Part shown: positions 16,246 through 25,555 of the stretch, in pieces
Layout: every line of letters begins with the position of its first letter
Numbering within the stretch: the first letter of the stretch is position 1
NCBI RefSeq assembly: GCF_021800405.1
Contig: NZ_CP084550.1
Span: 2,232,001 to 2,296,000 of the forward strand
DNA length: 64,000 nucleotides
Direction of reading: 5' to 3'
Source: Arthrobacter sp. FW306-07-I
Lineage (GTDB): Bacteria > Actinomycetota > Actinomycetes > Actinomycetales > Micrococcaceae
The notes under the pieces: generated by a model
Told to the model about the DNA's origin: nothing
What the model saw: only the letters and a program-made list of their open reading frames with translations
Databases searched by the model: none
Made by a program: the position numbers and the translations under genes

Positions 16246-17550
16246 ATGCCTGATGTCCTGCCCGAGGATGAAGTTGTCCGGATCTGCCAGGAACTCATCC
16301 GGATCGATACCTCCAACTACGGGGACGGGTCGGGGCCGGGGGAGCGGCCGGCGGCCGAGTATGCCGCTGGGCTCATTGAAGAAGTGGGCCTAAGCGCAGA
16401 GATCTTCGAGTCCGCACCGGGCCGCGCCAACGTTGTCACCAGAATGGCAGGTGAGGACCCGTCCGCCAGCGCCCTGGTGGTCCACGGCCATCTTGATGTC
16501 GTTCCTGCCCTCCGTGATCAGTGGTCGGTGGACCCGTTCGGCGCAGAACTGAAGGACGGATTGATCTGGGGCCGCGGCGCCGTCGACATGAAGGACATGG
16601 ACGCCATGATTCTTTCGGTCCTGCGGAGCTTCGCCAGGGAAGGCAGGAAGCCCAAGCGGGATATCATCTTCGCTTTCTTCGCGGACGAGGAAGCCGGGGG
16701 CGTGTACGGCGCCCGCTATGCCGTGGACAACCGCCCCGAACTTTTCGAAGGCGCCACCGAAGCCATTTCCGAGGTCGGCGGCTTCTCGGCGACCATCGGC
16801 GGCCAGCGCACCTATCTCCTCCAGACGGCGGAGAAGGGCATCTCCTGGCTCCGCCTCGTGGCCCATGGAAGGGCCGGCCACGGTTCCCAAATCAACACGG
16901 ACAACGCAGTCACCCGCCTGGCCGCTGCGGTCACGCGGATCGGCGAATACAAGTGGCCGATCGAGCTCACCCCCACCACGCGCCAGTTCCTTGACGGTGT
17001 AACGGAACTCACCGGTGTGGAGTTCGACGCCGACAATCCTGACCTCCTGCTCAACCAGCTTGGTACGGTGGCCAGGTTCGTCGGCGCCACCTTGCAGAAC
17101 ACCACCAACCCAACCCTCCTCAAGGGCGGGTACAAGCACAACGTCATCCCGGAGTCTGCCGAAGCCCTGGTCGACTGCCGCACACTGCCGGGACAGGAAC
17201 AGCAGGTCCTCGAGATCGTCCGTGAACTGGCCGGCAACGGCGTGGACGTCAGCTACGTCCACAACGATGTCTCGCTCGAGGTCCCGTTCGCCGGAAACCT
17301 GGTGGACTCGATGATCGACGCCCTTCACAAGGAGGACCCGGGTGCCAAGGTGCTGCCGTACACGCTCTCCGGCGGAACGGACAACAAGTCGCTGAGCCGC
17401 CTCGGGATCACCGGCTACGGGTTCGCACCCCTGATGCTTCCGGACGATCTGGACTTCACCGGCATGTTCCACGGCGTTGACGAACGCGTCCCGGCGGACT
17501 CCCTCAAGTTCGGCGCCCGCGTACTGAACACCCTGCTCACCAACTACTAA
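16246..17550 (+). CDS. M20 family metallopeptidase (dipeptidase/deacylase-like)
   Basis: A 434-residue M20/M28-type zinc peptidase. The first metal motif is HGHLDVVP (His82, Asp84), the bridging Asp114 is in GRGAVDMKD, the general base lies in ADEEAGG, and the last ligand is the His of FHGVDERVP near the C-terminus. A dimerisation domain occupies about residues 205-315. Such enzymes cleave dipeptides or N-acyl amino acids in the cytoplasm. The ATG at 16246 has AAGGAG 7 bases upstream. An acyl-CoA dehydrogenase gene follows after 12 bases on the same strand, so the two may be co-transcribed. Confidence 0.93.
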   Translation: MPDVLPEDEVVRICQELIRIDTSNYGDGSGPGERPAAEYAAGLIEEVGLSAEIFESAPGRANVVTRMAGEDPSASALVVHGHLDVVPALRDQWSVDPFGAELKDGLIWGRGAVDMKDMDAMILSVLRSFAREGRKPKRDIIFAFFADEEAGGVYGARYAVDNRPELFEGATEAISEVGGFSATIGGQRTYLLQTAEKGISWLRLVAHGRAGHGSQINTDNAVTRLAAAVTRIGEYKWPIELTPTTRQFLDGVTELTGVEFDADNPDLLLNQLGTVARFVGATLQNTTNPTLLKGGYKHNVIPESAEALVDCRTLPGQEQQVLEIVRELAGNGVDVSYVHNDVSLEVPFAGNLVDSMIDALHKEDPGAKVLPYTLSGGTDNKSLSRLGITGYGFAPLMLPDDLDFTGMFHGVDERVPADSLKFGARVLNTLLTNY

Positions 17551-17562
17551 AGGGACCAGGCC

Positions 17563-18723
17563 GTGACTCCTGAGGAACTGTTGCCGGATGAGCTCCTTGA
17601 GCGCATCCGCGGCCGCGCTGCCGCATATGATCGTGACAACGCCTTCTTCCATGAGGACCTCCAGGAGTTGGCAGCGGCCGGGTACCTGAAGCTTTTCGTG
17701 CCGGCGTCCGACGGCGGCGCAGGGCTTGGGCTCGAAGCGGCGGCGCAGTGCCAGCGCAGGCTGGCAACGGCTGCCCCTGCTACCGCACTGGCTGTCAATA
17801 TGCACCTGGTCTGGACCGGCGTCGCCCACGTCCTCGCCGCCCGGGGCGACCACTCGCTGGCCTTCGTCCTCGAGGAAGCCGCCCAGGGCGAGGTCTTCGC
17901 GTTTGGCAACTCGGAAGCCGGCAACGACTCGGTCCTCTTCGACTCCCGGACCACTGCCACGCCGGATCAGGACGGCGGCTACTCGTTCACCGGGACAAAG
18001 ATCTTCACCAGCCTCTCGCCGGCCTGGACCCGCCTGGGCATCTTCGGAAAGGACCCGGATGCCCGGAACGGCGCCGGCGAACTCGTGCACGGCTTCATCA
18101 CCCGCGAAACCTCCGGCTACCGGATCCTGGACGACTGGGACACCCTCGGTATGCGGGCCAGCCAGTCCGCCACCACTGTCCTGGAAGGTGTGGCCGTTCC
18201 TGCGGACCGGATCTTCCGGAAACTTCCCGTGGGCCCCAACGCCGACCCGCTGATCTTCGCCATATTCGCCTGCTTCGAGAGCCTCCTGGCTGCTGTCTAC
18301 ACGGGGCTGGGCGAACGTGCCCTGGCCGTGGGCGTGGAGACCGTGAAGCGGCGGACCTCCTTCAGGAACGGGGGGCGCAGCTACGCCCAGGACCCCGACA
18401 TCCGCTGGAAGGTGGCGGACGCCGCCATGGCCATGGACAACCTGTACCCGCAGCTTCGGTCCGTGACGGTCGACGTCGACGCCCTTGCCGACCACGGGGC
18501 CCAATGGTTCCCCAAACTGGTGGGCCTGAAGGTGAACGCGACGGAGACGGCGCGCCGCGTGGTGGACCTGGCCATCCGCGTCAGCGGGGGATCAAGCTAC
18601 TTCAGGGGCTCAGAGCTCGAACGGCTCTACCGCGATGTGCTGGCCGGGATGTTCCACCCCTCCGACGACGAGTCAGCCCACAACACTGTGGCGAACGCCT
18701 GGCTGGGCCCGCTGGAAGATTAG
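17563..18723 (+). CDS. Acyl-CoA dehydrogenase family flavoprotein
   Basis: A 386-residue acyl-CoA dehydrogenase fold protein: helical N-terminal domain (FHEDLQELAAAGYLKLFVP), middle beta domain with TGTKIFTSLSPAW, the loop MRASQSATTVLEGVAVP, and a C-terminal helical domain with VSGGSSYFRGSELERLYRDV. The dibenzothiophene-monooxygenase-like or short-chain branch is more likely than a classic beta-oxidation enzyme, since no etf or thiolase gene lies nearby and the catalytic Glu position is not obvious. It starts at GTG 12 bases after the M20 peptidase stop, with GGGACC in the gap. Confidence 0.88.
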   Translation: MTPEELLPDELLERIRGRAAAYDRDNAFFHEDLQELAAAGYLKLFVPASDGGAGLGLEAAAQCQRRLATAAPATALAVNMHLVWTGVAHVLAARGDHSLAFVLEEAAQGEVFAFGNSEAGNDSVLFDSRTTATPDQDGGYSFTGTKIFTSLSPAWTRLGIFGKDPDARNGAGELVHGFITRETSGYRILDDWDTLGMRASQSATTVLEGVAVPADRIFRKLPVGPNADPLIFAIFACFESLLAAVYTGLGERALAVGVETVKRRTSFRNGGRSYAQDPDIRWKVADAAMAMDNLYPQLRSVTVDVDALADHGAQWFPKLVGLKVNATETARRVVDLAIRVSGGSSYFRGSELERLYRDVLAGMFHPSDDESAHNTVANAWLGPLED

Positions 18724-18747
18724 AGGGTCCACCGGACCGCGTACGCA

Positions 18748-18981
18748 CTAGACGGTCCGCTGGACCTGCATCACCCGGCGGCGGAGCCAAAAGCGCCGGC
18801 CGCCGCCCACATAAAGCTTGCTGCGTTCCAGTTCCCACTTGCCGTATTCGGAGTGTTCAACCAGCCGGCGCCGCGCTTCGGGCAGGGAATCATCAGGACT
18901 GACGGTCAGTACGAGGTACTCGTACTGCCGCAAATAATCCCGTTCCCGCTGGACCGAGCTGGTGAGAAATTGTTCCTTCAT
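18748..18981 (-). CDS. DUF5703 family protein
   Basis: A 77-residue actinobacterial protein of the DUF5703 family, with the core QYEYLVLTVSPDDSLPEARR and the basic end RRFWLRRRVMQVQRT. It is small, basic and probably cytoplasmic; no function is known. GGAGAG lies 5 bases before the ATG. Confidence 0.8.
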   Translation of the reverse strand: MKEQFLTSSVQRERDYLRQYEYLVLTVSPDDSLPEARRRLVEHSEYGKWELERSKLYVGGGRRFWLRRRVMQVQRTV

Positions 18982-19021
18982 TTGCTCTCCATTTTCGTCC
19001 TTTTCCCGCTAACGTGAAGTC

Positions 19022-19288
19022 ATGAGCATCGATCCGCGTGTCGCGCTTTCGTCCCTGACCACCGCTTTGGAAGAACACCTTATAGCAGCATCCAACCGGC
19101 GCGGGGACGGCGACCCCTCAGTCGAAGCAGCATTTTTCGCAGTTGCCGATGCCTTCGAAGTTTACGAGGACGCGCTTTACGAGGCGTACAACGAAGTGAC
19201 CCCGCTTCAGGTCTTCGACGACGAGGATGAAGAAGACGAGGAAGCCGACGTGGACGACGACGAAGACCTGGAGATCGTCGAGGAATAG
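19022..19288 (+). CDS. Conserved acidic hypothetical protein
   Basis: An 88-residue protein with an alpha-helical N-terminal part (PRVALSSLTTALEEHL) and an extremely acidic Asp/Glu tail (from about residue 66). Homologues in related genomes are sometimes labelled primosomal protein, but nothing in the sequence supports that. A TAACGT box lies 6 bases before the ATG, indicating a leaderless transcript. It is divergent from the DUF5703 gene with 40 bases between. Confidence 0.7.
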   Translation: MSIDPRVALSSLTTALEEHLIAASNRRGDGDPSVEAAFFAVADAFEVYEDALYEAYNEVTPLQVFDDEDEEDEEADVDDDEDLEIVEE

Positions 19289-19311
19289 CGGCCCCGGAAA
19301 ACCCGGCAGCC

Positions 19312-20247
19312 CTAGGAAGCTGCCGAAACGTCCTCCAAGGCCCGAGCAATCTGCGGCGGCAGCGGCGCGAGCTGGGCGTCGAGGATTTCCTTCAACTGCA
19401 CTGGTGTGCGGGCGCCGACGATGGCCGTGGCAACTCCCTGCTGCGACAGCAGCCACGAAAGCGCCACATCCTGGGGAGTCCGGCCCAGCCCGTTGGCGGC
19501 CATGCACACCGCATCGACGATCCGTGACGGCTTCTCCGCCAAATACGGCTCCACGTAGGCGGCCTCGCTGACGGACGCGCCACGGGAACCGGCCGGGATG
19601 GTACCCCGGTACTTCCCGGTGAGCACCCCACGGCCCAGCGGCCCCCACGCCATGAGCCCAAGCCCTGCGTCCTCCGCAGCCGGCATCAGCTCCGCCTCAG
19701 CCGACCGGTTAAGGAACGAATACTCGGCCTGGACCGCCACCAGCGGGACGCTGCTGACAGCGGCCGCCTTCGCCGCTTGCCAGCCCTTGAAGTTGGAGAT
19801 CCCTGCATACCTGGCCCGCCCGGAGCGGACCGCGAAGTCAAGTGCCCCCAGCGTCTCGTCGAGGGGAACGTTGCCGTCCCACGCCTCGGCAAACCAGAGG
19901 TCCACGTAGTCGGTGCCCAGCCTGGCGAGGCTGGCGTCCAGCCCGGTCAGCATCGCGTTCCGCGACGTGTCCACCGCACGCCGGCCATCCGGCGTCGTCA
20001 TTCCTGCTTTGGTGGAGATGGAAACCTCCGTGCGGGACACCACATCACCCAACAGGGAACCGAGGACTGCCTCTGAGGCGCCGCCCGCATATGACGCCGA
20101 AGTGTCCACGTGCCGGCCGCCTGCGTCGAGGAAGGTCCGCAGCAACTCTGAAGCGTCCTGCTCGTCAGTTTCCCCGCCCCAGGACCGGGTGCCCAGGGAG
20201 AGGGCTGAAACTCGCAAACCACTGTTGCCGACGTAACGCTGCTGCAT
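19312..20247 (-). CDS. Aldo/keto reductase with Glu in place of the catalytic His
   Basis: A 311-residue TIM-barrel aldo/keto reductase. The catalytic Asp48 and Tyr53 are in HVDTSASYAGG, Lys80 is in SISTKAG, and the NADPH-binding end includes GARTPVQLKEIL. The usual His of the L-x-x-H-x-W-D element is replaced: the sequence reads LWFAEAWDG with Glu121. The same His-to-Glu change is known in steroid 5-beta-reductases, where it turns the enzyme toward double-bond reduction. The substrate here is unknown. A TAAGCT box lies 7 bases before the ATG. Confidence 0.9.
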   Translation of the reverse strand: MQQRYVGNSGLRVSALSLGTRSWGGETDEQDASELLRTFLDAGGRHVDTSASYAGGASEAVLGSLLGDVVSRTEVSISTKAGMTTPDGRRAVDTSRNAMLTGLDASLARLGTDYVDLWFAEAWDGNVPLDETLGALDFAVRSGRARYAGISNFKGWQAAKAAAVSSVPLVAVQAEYSFLNRSAEAELMPAAEDAGLGLMAWGPLGRGVLTGKYRGTIPAGSRGASVSEAAYVEPYLAEKPSRIVDAVCMAANGLGRTPQDVALSWLLSQQGVATAIVGARTPVQLKEILDAQLAPLPPQIARALEDVSAAS

Positions 20248-20298
20248 AGCAGCAAGCTTACGGGCAGAAGCACAGGTGCCATGCCGTAGGGTCTTAGC

Positions 20299-21132
20299 GT
20301 GAACTGGTTTGAAGCGGCCCTGCTGGGCCTTGTGCAGGGACTGACCGAATTTTTACCGATTTCATCGAGCGCGCACCTGCGGATCGTGGGTGAATTCCTT
20401 CCCAACGCGCAGGACCCCGGGGCCGCCTTCACGGCCATCACCCAGCTCGGCACGGAGACCGCCGTGCTGATCTTTTTCTGGCGCGACATTGTCCGCATCG
20501 TCAAGGCATGGGCCGGATCCCTGACCTACAAAGTGCCGCGGCAGGATCCTGATGCCAGGATGGGCTGGCTGGTGATCCTGGGCAGCCTGCCCATCATCGT
20601 GCTCGGCCTGCTCTTCCAGGACCAGATCGAGTCCGTGCTCCGCAGCATGTGGATTGTGGCCACCATGCTGATCGTCTTCGGCCTGATCCTTGCCGTGGCC
20701 GACGCCACCGGTGCCCAGAAGCGGGACCTGACGCACCTGACCTATAAGCACGGCATTTTCTACGGCCTTGCCCAGGCCCTGGCATTGATCCCCGGCGTCT
20801 CCCGCTCCGGCGGCACCATCACTGCAGGCCTGCTCATGGGGTACACGCGGGAAGCCGCGGCACGGTATTCGTTCCTGCTGGCCATCCCCGCCGTGTTCGG
20901 CAGCGGGCTGTACCAGCTGTACAAGGTGGTCACCAAGGAAGGCCTTTCCGGGCCATTTGGCCTTCCGGAGACCGCCCTTGCCACTGTGATCGCCCTGGTA
21001 GTGGGATATGTCATCATCGGCTGGTTCCTGAAGTTCGTCTCGACGCGCAGCTACCGCCTCTTCGTCTGGTACCGCATCTTCCTGGGCCTGGCGCTCTACC
21101 TCCTGCTCGGTTTCGGCGTCATCAGCGCCTAG
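20299..21132 (+). CDS. uppP: Undecaprenyl-diphosphate phosphatase UppP
   Basis: A 277-residue membrane protein of the BacA/UppP family. The QxxxE motif is Gln13-Gly-Leu-Thr-Glu17 ([16 protein letters not shown]) and the second signature PGVSRSGGT is near residue 164. It dephosphorylates undecaprenyl diphosphate at the membrane, recycling the lipid carrier of peptidoglycan synthesis, and can give bacitracin tolerance. Start is GTG, with a TAGGGT box 6 bases upstream (leaderless). mshC follows after 16 bases, an arrangement seen in other actinobacteria. Confidence 0.96.
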   Translation: MNWFEAALLGLVQGLTEFLPISSSAHLRIVGEFLPNAQDPGAAFTAITQLGTETAVLIFFWRDIVRIVKAWAGSLTYKVPRQDPDARMGWLVILGSLPIIVLGLLFQDQIESVLRSMWIVATMLIVFGLILAVADATGAQKRDLTHLTYKHGIFYGLAQALALIPGVSRSGGTITAGLLMGYTREAAARYSFLLAIPAVFGSGLYQLYKVVTKEGLSGPFGLPETALATVIALVVGYVIIGWFLKFVSTRSYRLFVWYRIFLGLALYLLLGFGVISA

Positions 21133-21148
21133 GGCTAGGCTTGGGCTT

Positions 21149-22426
21149 GTGAAATCCTGGACTTCCCGCCCCGTTCCTGCCCTGCCCGGAAACATGCCCG
21201 CGATTCGTTTGTTCGACACTGCGGCAGGCCGCGAAGTGGCACTTGAGCAGGAGGCCAGGCCCTCCATGTACGTCTGCGGCATCACCCCCTACGACGCGAC
21301 CCACATGGGACATGCAGCCAGCTACGTTGCCTTTGACCTGCTCAACCGCGCCTGGCGCGACGCCGGCAGCGAGGTTTCCTATGTGCAGAACGTGACTGAT
21401 GTGGACGATCCCCTGCTTGAACGTGCCACCGCCACCGGCGTCGACTGGCGCGACCTCGCCGCAGAGCAGGTGGAGCTCTTCCAGACCGACATGGAGGCGC
21501 TGAACGTCCTGGCACCCGACCACTACGTTGGCGCTGTGGAATCCATCGGCCTGATCGTCCCCGAGGTGGAGCGGCTGGTCAGCATGGGACTGGCCTACCA
21601 GGTGGCAGGCACCAACGGGGAACCTGACGGCGATGTCTATTACGACGTCGAAGCTGCCGGAAAGCAGTCGACGGCACCTGACGCCTGGGTACTGGGATGC
21701 ATTTCCCACCTGGGCGAGAGCGCCATGCTGGAGCTTTTTGCCGAGCGCGGCGGCGATCCCGGAAGGGCCGGGAAGCGGCAGGCGCTTGACCCGCTGCTCT
21801 GGCGCGTGGAACGGCCGGGCGAACCCAGCTGGCCGGGTGGAAGCCTGGGCGCCGGAAGGCCCGGCTGGCACATCGAATGCACCGTCATCGCCCAGAAGTA
21901 CCTGCCGTCGCCCTTCACGGTGCAGGGCGGTGGCTCGGACCTGATCTTCCCGCATCACGAGATGGGCGCCGGCCACGCGTACTCCCTCGCAGGGGTGCCC
22001 CTTGCCCGGCATTACGCCCATGCAGGCATGGTGGGGCTCGACGGCGAAAAGATGAGCAAGTCCAAGGGCAACCTGGTGCTGGTCTCCAAGCTCCGCGCTG
22101 CCGGTGAGGACCCGGCTGCAATCCGCCTGGCCATCCTGGCGCACCATTACCGCTCCGACTGGTCATGGACGGACGAAGGCTTCGCGGCCGCCAAGGCTGA
22201 CCTGGCGGCGTGGCGGACTGCACTGGACCACGCCCCCGAAGGATCGGGAAAGGCGCTCCTCGCCGAAATCCGTGAAGCGCTGGCGGCAGACCTCAATGCC
22301 CCGGCGGCGGTTGCCGCCATCTCGCGCTGGGCACGGTCCGCGAACGACGGCGGTGCTGCCGCCAGCCCTGCTGACAGCATCCTGGCGAAAGATGCGGTGG
22401 ACGCCCTGCTGGGCATCCGGCTGTAG
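21149..22426 (+). CDS. mshC: Mycothiol ligase MshC (cysteine--GlcN-Ins ligase)
   Basis: A 425-residue homologue of cysteinyl-tRNA synthetase that joins cysteine to GlcN-inositol in mycothiol synthesis. The zinc and ATP site motifs are [16 protein letters not shown] (Cys43, HMGH at 52-55) and KMSKSKGN near residue 302. It lacks the tRNA-anticodon-binding C-terminal domain of CysS, as expected for MshC. It begins at GTG with a TAGGCT box 7 bases upstream. Mycothiol made by this pathway is the likely thiol partner of redox enzymes elsewhere in the window. Confidence 0.97.
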   Translation: MKSWTSRPVPALPGNMPAIRLFDTAAGREVALEQEARPSMYVCGITPYDATHMGHAASYVAFDLLNRAWRDAGSEVSYVQNVTDVDDPLLERATATGVDWRDLAAEQVELFQTDMEALNVLAPDHYVGAVESIGLIVPEVERLVSMGLAYQVAGTNGEPDGDVYYDVEAAGKQSTAPDAWVLGCISHLGESAMLELFAERGGDPGRAGKRQALDPLLWRVERPGEPSWPGGSLGAGRPGWHIECTVIAQKYLPSPFTVQGGGSDLIFPHHEMGAGHAYSLAGVPLARHYAHAGMVGLDGEKMSKSKGNLVLVSKLRAAGEDPAAIRLAILAHHYRSDWSWTDEGFAAAKADLAAWRTALDHAPEGSGKALLAEIREALAADLNAPAAVAAISRWARSANDGGAAASPADSILAKDAVDALLGIRL

Positions 22427-22449
22427 TACTCCAGTTTGCAGGAACACAA

Positions 22450-22490
22450 GTGAGGGGCGTGGGCGGAATTCTTCCGCCCACGCCCCTCAC
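22450..22490. terminator. Bidirectional hairpin between mshC and the PAC2 gene
   Basis: A perfect 19-base stem with a 3-base loop lies between the converging stop codons of mshC and the PAC2 protein. There is no long T-run on either side, so it probably works as a strong hairpin barrier for both directions. Confidence 0.75.
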
Positions 22491-22500
22491 CTGTTAATAC

Positions 22501-23406
22501 TCAGGGCCGGTCCTGGCCCCGCCGCTTCAGGTACCGTTCGAATTCCCTGGCGATGGATTCGCCGCTGGCCTCCGGGAGGTCTGCGGTGTCCTTGGCTTCC
22601 TCCAGCTGCCGGACGTAGGCAGCAATTTCGGGATCCTCGGTAGCCAGTTCGTCCACGCCGCGTTCCCAGGCGTCAGCTTCCTCGGCCAGCTCATGGGTAT
22701 CCAGGGGCACCTGCAGCAGCTCCTCGATGCGGTGCAGGAGGGCGAGCTGCGCCTTGGGGGAGGGAGCCTGGGCCACGTAGTGCGGCACGGCAGCCCACAA
22801 GGACACGGCAGGGATACCAGCCAGGAGCGCCACCTCGGACAGGACGCCCACAATGCCCACGGGGCCTTCGTACTGGGAGGCCTCCAGGTTCATCCGCTCC
22901 CTGAGCGGTGCGTCGTCGGAGGACGTGCTCACTGGGATAGGGCGGCTGTGCGGGACGTCCGCCAGCAGCGCTCCAACCAGCACCACGTAGTCCACATTCA
23001 GCGCCTCCGCATGGGCCAGCAGTTCTGCAGTGTAGGCGCGCCACTTATAGGACGGTTCCGTGCCCTGGACGAAGATGACGTCCACGTTGGAGTTGGGCGC
23101 GGTGGCTTTGTAGATGCGGGTTGAAGGCCACTTGATCTTGCGTTCCCCGGCCGCGTTCCTGCGGACGGTGGGGCGCGTGAACTGGAAGTCGTAATACTCA
23201 TCGGCATCGATGGATGCCACCTTCTTGCCGCCCCACAACTTGTTCAGGTAACGCAGCGAATCGCTGGCCGCTTCTCCGGCGTCGTTCCACCCTTCAAAGG
23301 CGGCAAGCATCACCGTTACGCGCTGTCCGTCAGCCACTGGCTGCAGGAACCGTTCCCGCTCGGGTCCGGCACCCTGTTCGGCGGTGTCTCCCTCGAAGCT
23401 ATTCAT
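22501..23406 (-). CDS. PAC2 family protein
   Basis: A 301-residue protein of the PAC2 (proteasome assembly chaperone 2-like) family. Visible family elements are AFEGWNDAGEAASDSLRYL near residue 38 and LLADVPHSRPIPVSTSS in the middle. Bacterial members in actinobacteria are common but not proven to assist proteasome assembly; the presence of proteasome genes 8 kb away is suggestive only. A TAGGGT box lies 6 bases before the ATG (leaderless). Confidence 0.88.
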   Translation of the reverse strand: MNSFEGDTAEQGAGPERERFLQPVADGQRVTVMLAAFEGWNDAGEAASDSLRYLNKLWGGKKVASIDADEYYDFQFTRPTVRRNAAGERKIKWPSTRIYKATAPNSNVDVIFVQGTEPSYKWRAYTAELLAHAEALNVDYVVLVGALLADVPHSRPIPVSTSSDDAPLRERMNLEASQYEGPVGIVGVLSEVALLAGIPAVSLWAAVPHYVAQAPSPKAQLALLHRIEELLQVPLDTHELAEEADAWERGVDELATEDPEIAAYVRQLEEAKDTADLPEASGESIAREFERYLKRRGQDRP

Positions 23407-23557
23407 TTCTTCACCCTACGTCCAAGGTGCAGGGTCGCGCATGGAATGAAGCGCCGCAAATCCCCGGGAACCAGTGCAAACAGCACCGGCCCTGCGTCAT
23501 ATTCGCCAAGGGCGTAGCCCACAGCCGCCGCCCAGCCATCCCCCGTAGACTGGCGTC

Positions 23558-24280
23558 ATGCGATTTCCTGCCTCCGGTTCACCGCTCAAAGCCGTCCTGT
23601 GGGACATGGACGGCACCATCGTGGACACCGAGCCATACTGGATCGCGGCGGAACATGCACTGGTGGAGGCACACGGTGGAACGTGGAGCCATGACCAGGC
23701 AATGCAGCTGGTTGGCCAGTCACTGACCTTTTCCGCGGGCCTGCTCCAACAGGCCGGCGTCGAGCTCGAAATCCGCGAAATCATCGACACCCTCACCGGA
23801 CAGGTCATCAACAGCGTGCGGCAGCAGGTGCCGTGGCGCCCCGGCGCCCGTGAACTCCTTGAAGAACTGCACCTGGCCGGCGTTCGCTGCGCCCTGGTCA
23901 CCATGTCGGAGGGACCGTTGGCCCGCGAGGTGGTGGCCAGCCTTCCCCGGCCGTACTTCGAAGTGCTGGTCACCGGCGATATCGTGAGCCAGGGCAAGCC
24001 GCACCCGGAGGCATATCTGACGGCCGTGGAACGGCTGCAGGAGAGCGATCCCGATCTTGGAATCCACCACTGCGTAGCCCTTGAGGACTCCGTGCCCGGC
24101 GTGGCCGCGGCCGTCGCCTCCGGCGTCGCCACTGTGGCCGTGCCCCACATTGTGCCGCTGCCGGACCACGACAGCTACGCACTCTGGGACACCCTCGCCG
24201 GCCGGGGGCTGGCTGAGCTGGAAGCACTGCTTCAGCGGGCGGACGCACCCGCGGCTTCAACGGGTGATGCACGTGGCTGA
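23558..24280 (+). CDS. HAD family hydrolase (beta-phosphoglucomutase-like subgroup)
   Basis: A 240-residue haloacid-dehalogenase phosphatase with the nucleophile motif LWDMDGTIVDTEPYW at residues 14-28, a four-helix cap domain, motif III GKPHPEAYL and motif IV ALEDSVPGVAAA. It should remove phosphate from a sugar phosphate or similar metabolite in the cytoplasm. The start is backed by a TAGACT box exactly 6 bases upstream. Its end overlaps the start of the next gene. Confidence 0.92.
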   Translation: MRFPASGSPLKAVLWDMDGTIVDTEPYWIAAEHALVEAHGGTWSHDQAMQLVGQSLTFSAGLLQQAGVELEIREIIDTLTGQVINSVRQQVPWRPGARELLEELHLAGVRCALVTMSEGPLAREVVASLPRPYFEVLVTGDIVSQGKPHPEAYLTAVERLQESDPDLGIHHCVALEDSVPGVAAAVASGVATVAVPHIVPLPDHDSYALWDTLAGRGLAELEALLQRADAPAASTGDARG

Positions 24281-25457
24281 CCCGGGCGGCCCCGGCCAAG
24301 GCACCAACCCGGCACGCCGCGAAGGCATCCCGCTGGGGCGGATCGCCGGCGTCCCCGTTGTCCTTGCGTACTCGTGGTTCGTGATCGCGGCCTTCACCGT
24401 GATCGTCTACGGGCCTGTGTTGGCCAGGAACAACCCGACGCTGGGCACGAGTGCCTATATCGTGGCGTTCGCGTACGCCGTCCTGCTCCTGATCTCAGTG
24501 CTCGTCCACGAACTCGCCCATGCCCTGACAGCAAAAATCTACGGCTGGCCTACGCAAAAGATTGTGCTTAACCTTTGGGGCGGCCACACCCAGTTCGAAA
24601 GCTTCACATCGTCTCCGGGCCGGTCCGTGCTCGTGGCGCTGGCGGGCCCGGCTGCCAACTTCGTCCTGGCGGGCGGGGCCTGGCTGCTGCTCGGCACCGA
24701 CAGCCTTGGAAGCGTCGCGGAAATTCTGACGAACATCTTCATGTGGGCGAACTTCCTGATTGGCGTCTTCAACGTCCTGCCGGGCCTGCCACTGGACGGC
24801 GGCAGGCTGGTCGAGTCCATCGTCTGGAAGGCCACCGGCAGCCAGGCGAAAGGAACTGTTGCAGCCGGGTGGGGCGGGCGCATCATCGTCCTGGCCATTG
24901 CGTACTGGTTCCTCCTTCGCCCGTACCTGGCCGGAGATAGTCCGGACTTCAGCCTCCTCATGATCACTATCCTGGTGGGCGGGTTCCTCTGGATGGGAGC
25001 GTCAGCGTCCATCCAGCAAGGCACGCTGCGCGGCCGGCTCCCGCTGGTCAGTGCCGCGGCATTGTCGACGCCCGCCACCGGAATGCCTGCCACCGGCACC
25101 GTACGGGATGCCATCCGCCTGGGGGCAGCAGGAACAAAGTCTGTCGTGGTCTGCGGACCGGATGGCCGGCCCCAGGGCGTAGTTGACCCCGGCGCGGTGG
25201 CATCAGTGCCGGCTGCTGCCGCCGATACCACCCCCATCACCGCCGTTTCATTTCCACTGGCTGCAGGCGCCTACGTCCCTGAATGGTCCAAAGGGCAGGA
25301 GCTGATCCAGTTCCTTTCGCAGCTTGAGGGACGCCACTATGCAGTGGTGGACCACAACGGCATGGTCACTGGGCTAATGACCCAGGAGGCAGTCCTCGCG
25401 GCCATTACCGGCAAGCGCCCGCGCAACGATAGGCACCCGCAGGGCCAGAACCGGTAG
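24267..25457 (+). CDS. Site-2 protease family (Rip-type) intramembrane metalloprotease
   Basis: A 396-residue M50 protease. The catalytic HExxH is in VLVHELAHALTAKIYG, and the second motif is FNVLPGLPLDGGRLVE. Six or so hydrophobic segments occupy residues about 20-240, then a soluble tail of about 130 residues resembles paired CBS domains (TGTVRDAIRLG, then HYAVVDHNGMVTGLMTQEA). The layout matches actinobacterial Rip3-type site-2 proteases, which can release membrane-bound regulators. Start is set at ATG 24267, overlapping the HAD stop by 14 bases; a GTG two codons on is equally possible. Confidence 0.9.
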   Translation: MHVADPGGPGQGTNPARREGIPLGRIAGVPVVLAYSWFVIAAFTVIVYGPVLARNNPTLGTSAYIVAFAYAVLLLISVLVHELAHALTAKIYGWPTQKIVLNLWGGHTQFESFTSSPGRSVLVALAGPAANFVLAGGAWLLLGTDSLGSVAEILTNIFMWANFLIGVFNVLPGLPLDGGRLVESIVWKATGSQAKGTVAAGWGGRIIVLAIAYWFLLRPYLAGDSPDFSLLMITILVGGFLWMGASASIQQGTLRGRLPLVSAAALSTPATGMPATGTVRDAIRLGAAGTKSVVVCGPDGRPQGVVDPGAVASVPAAAADTTPITAVSFPLAAGAYVPEWSKGQELIQFLSQLEGRHYAVVDHNGMVTGLMTQEAVLAAITGKRPRNDRHPQGQNR

Positions 25458-25555
25458 AGTTACCTGCCGGTCGTGCATTGCCGCCGATAGAGCCACAACG
25501 TCCCAACGGACCGTCCGGTTGCGGCACAACAGGTTTACAGGAGCGAGGAAATATC

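Noticed and set aside
16390..18504. 704-codon open frame on the minus strand opposite the M20 peptidase and acyl-CoA dehydrogenase genes
   Set aside because: It is the antisense of two well-supported genes; long antisense frames are common in high-GC DNA, and the translation has no family likeness.
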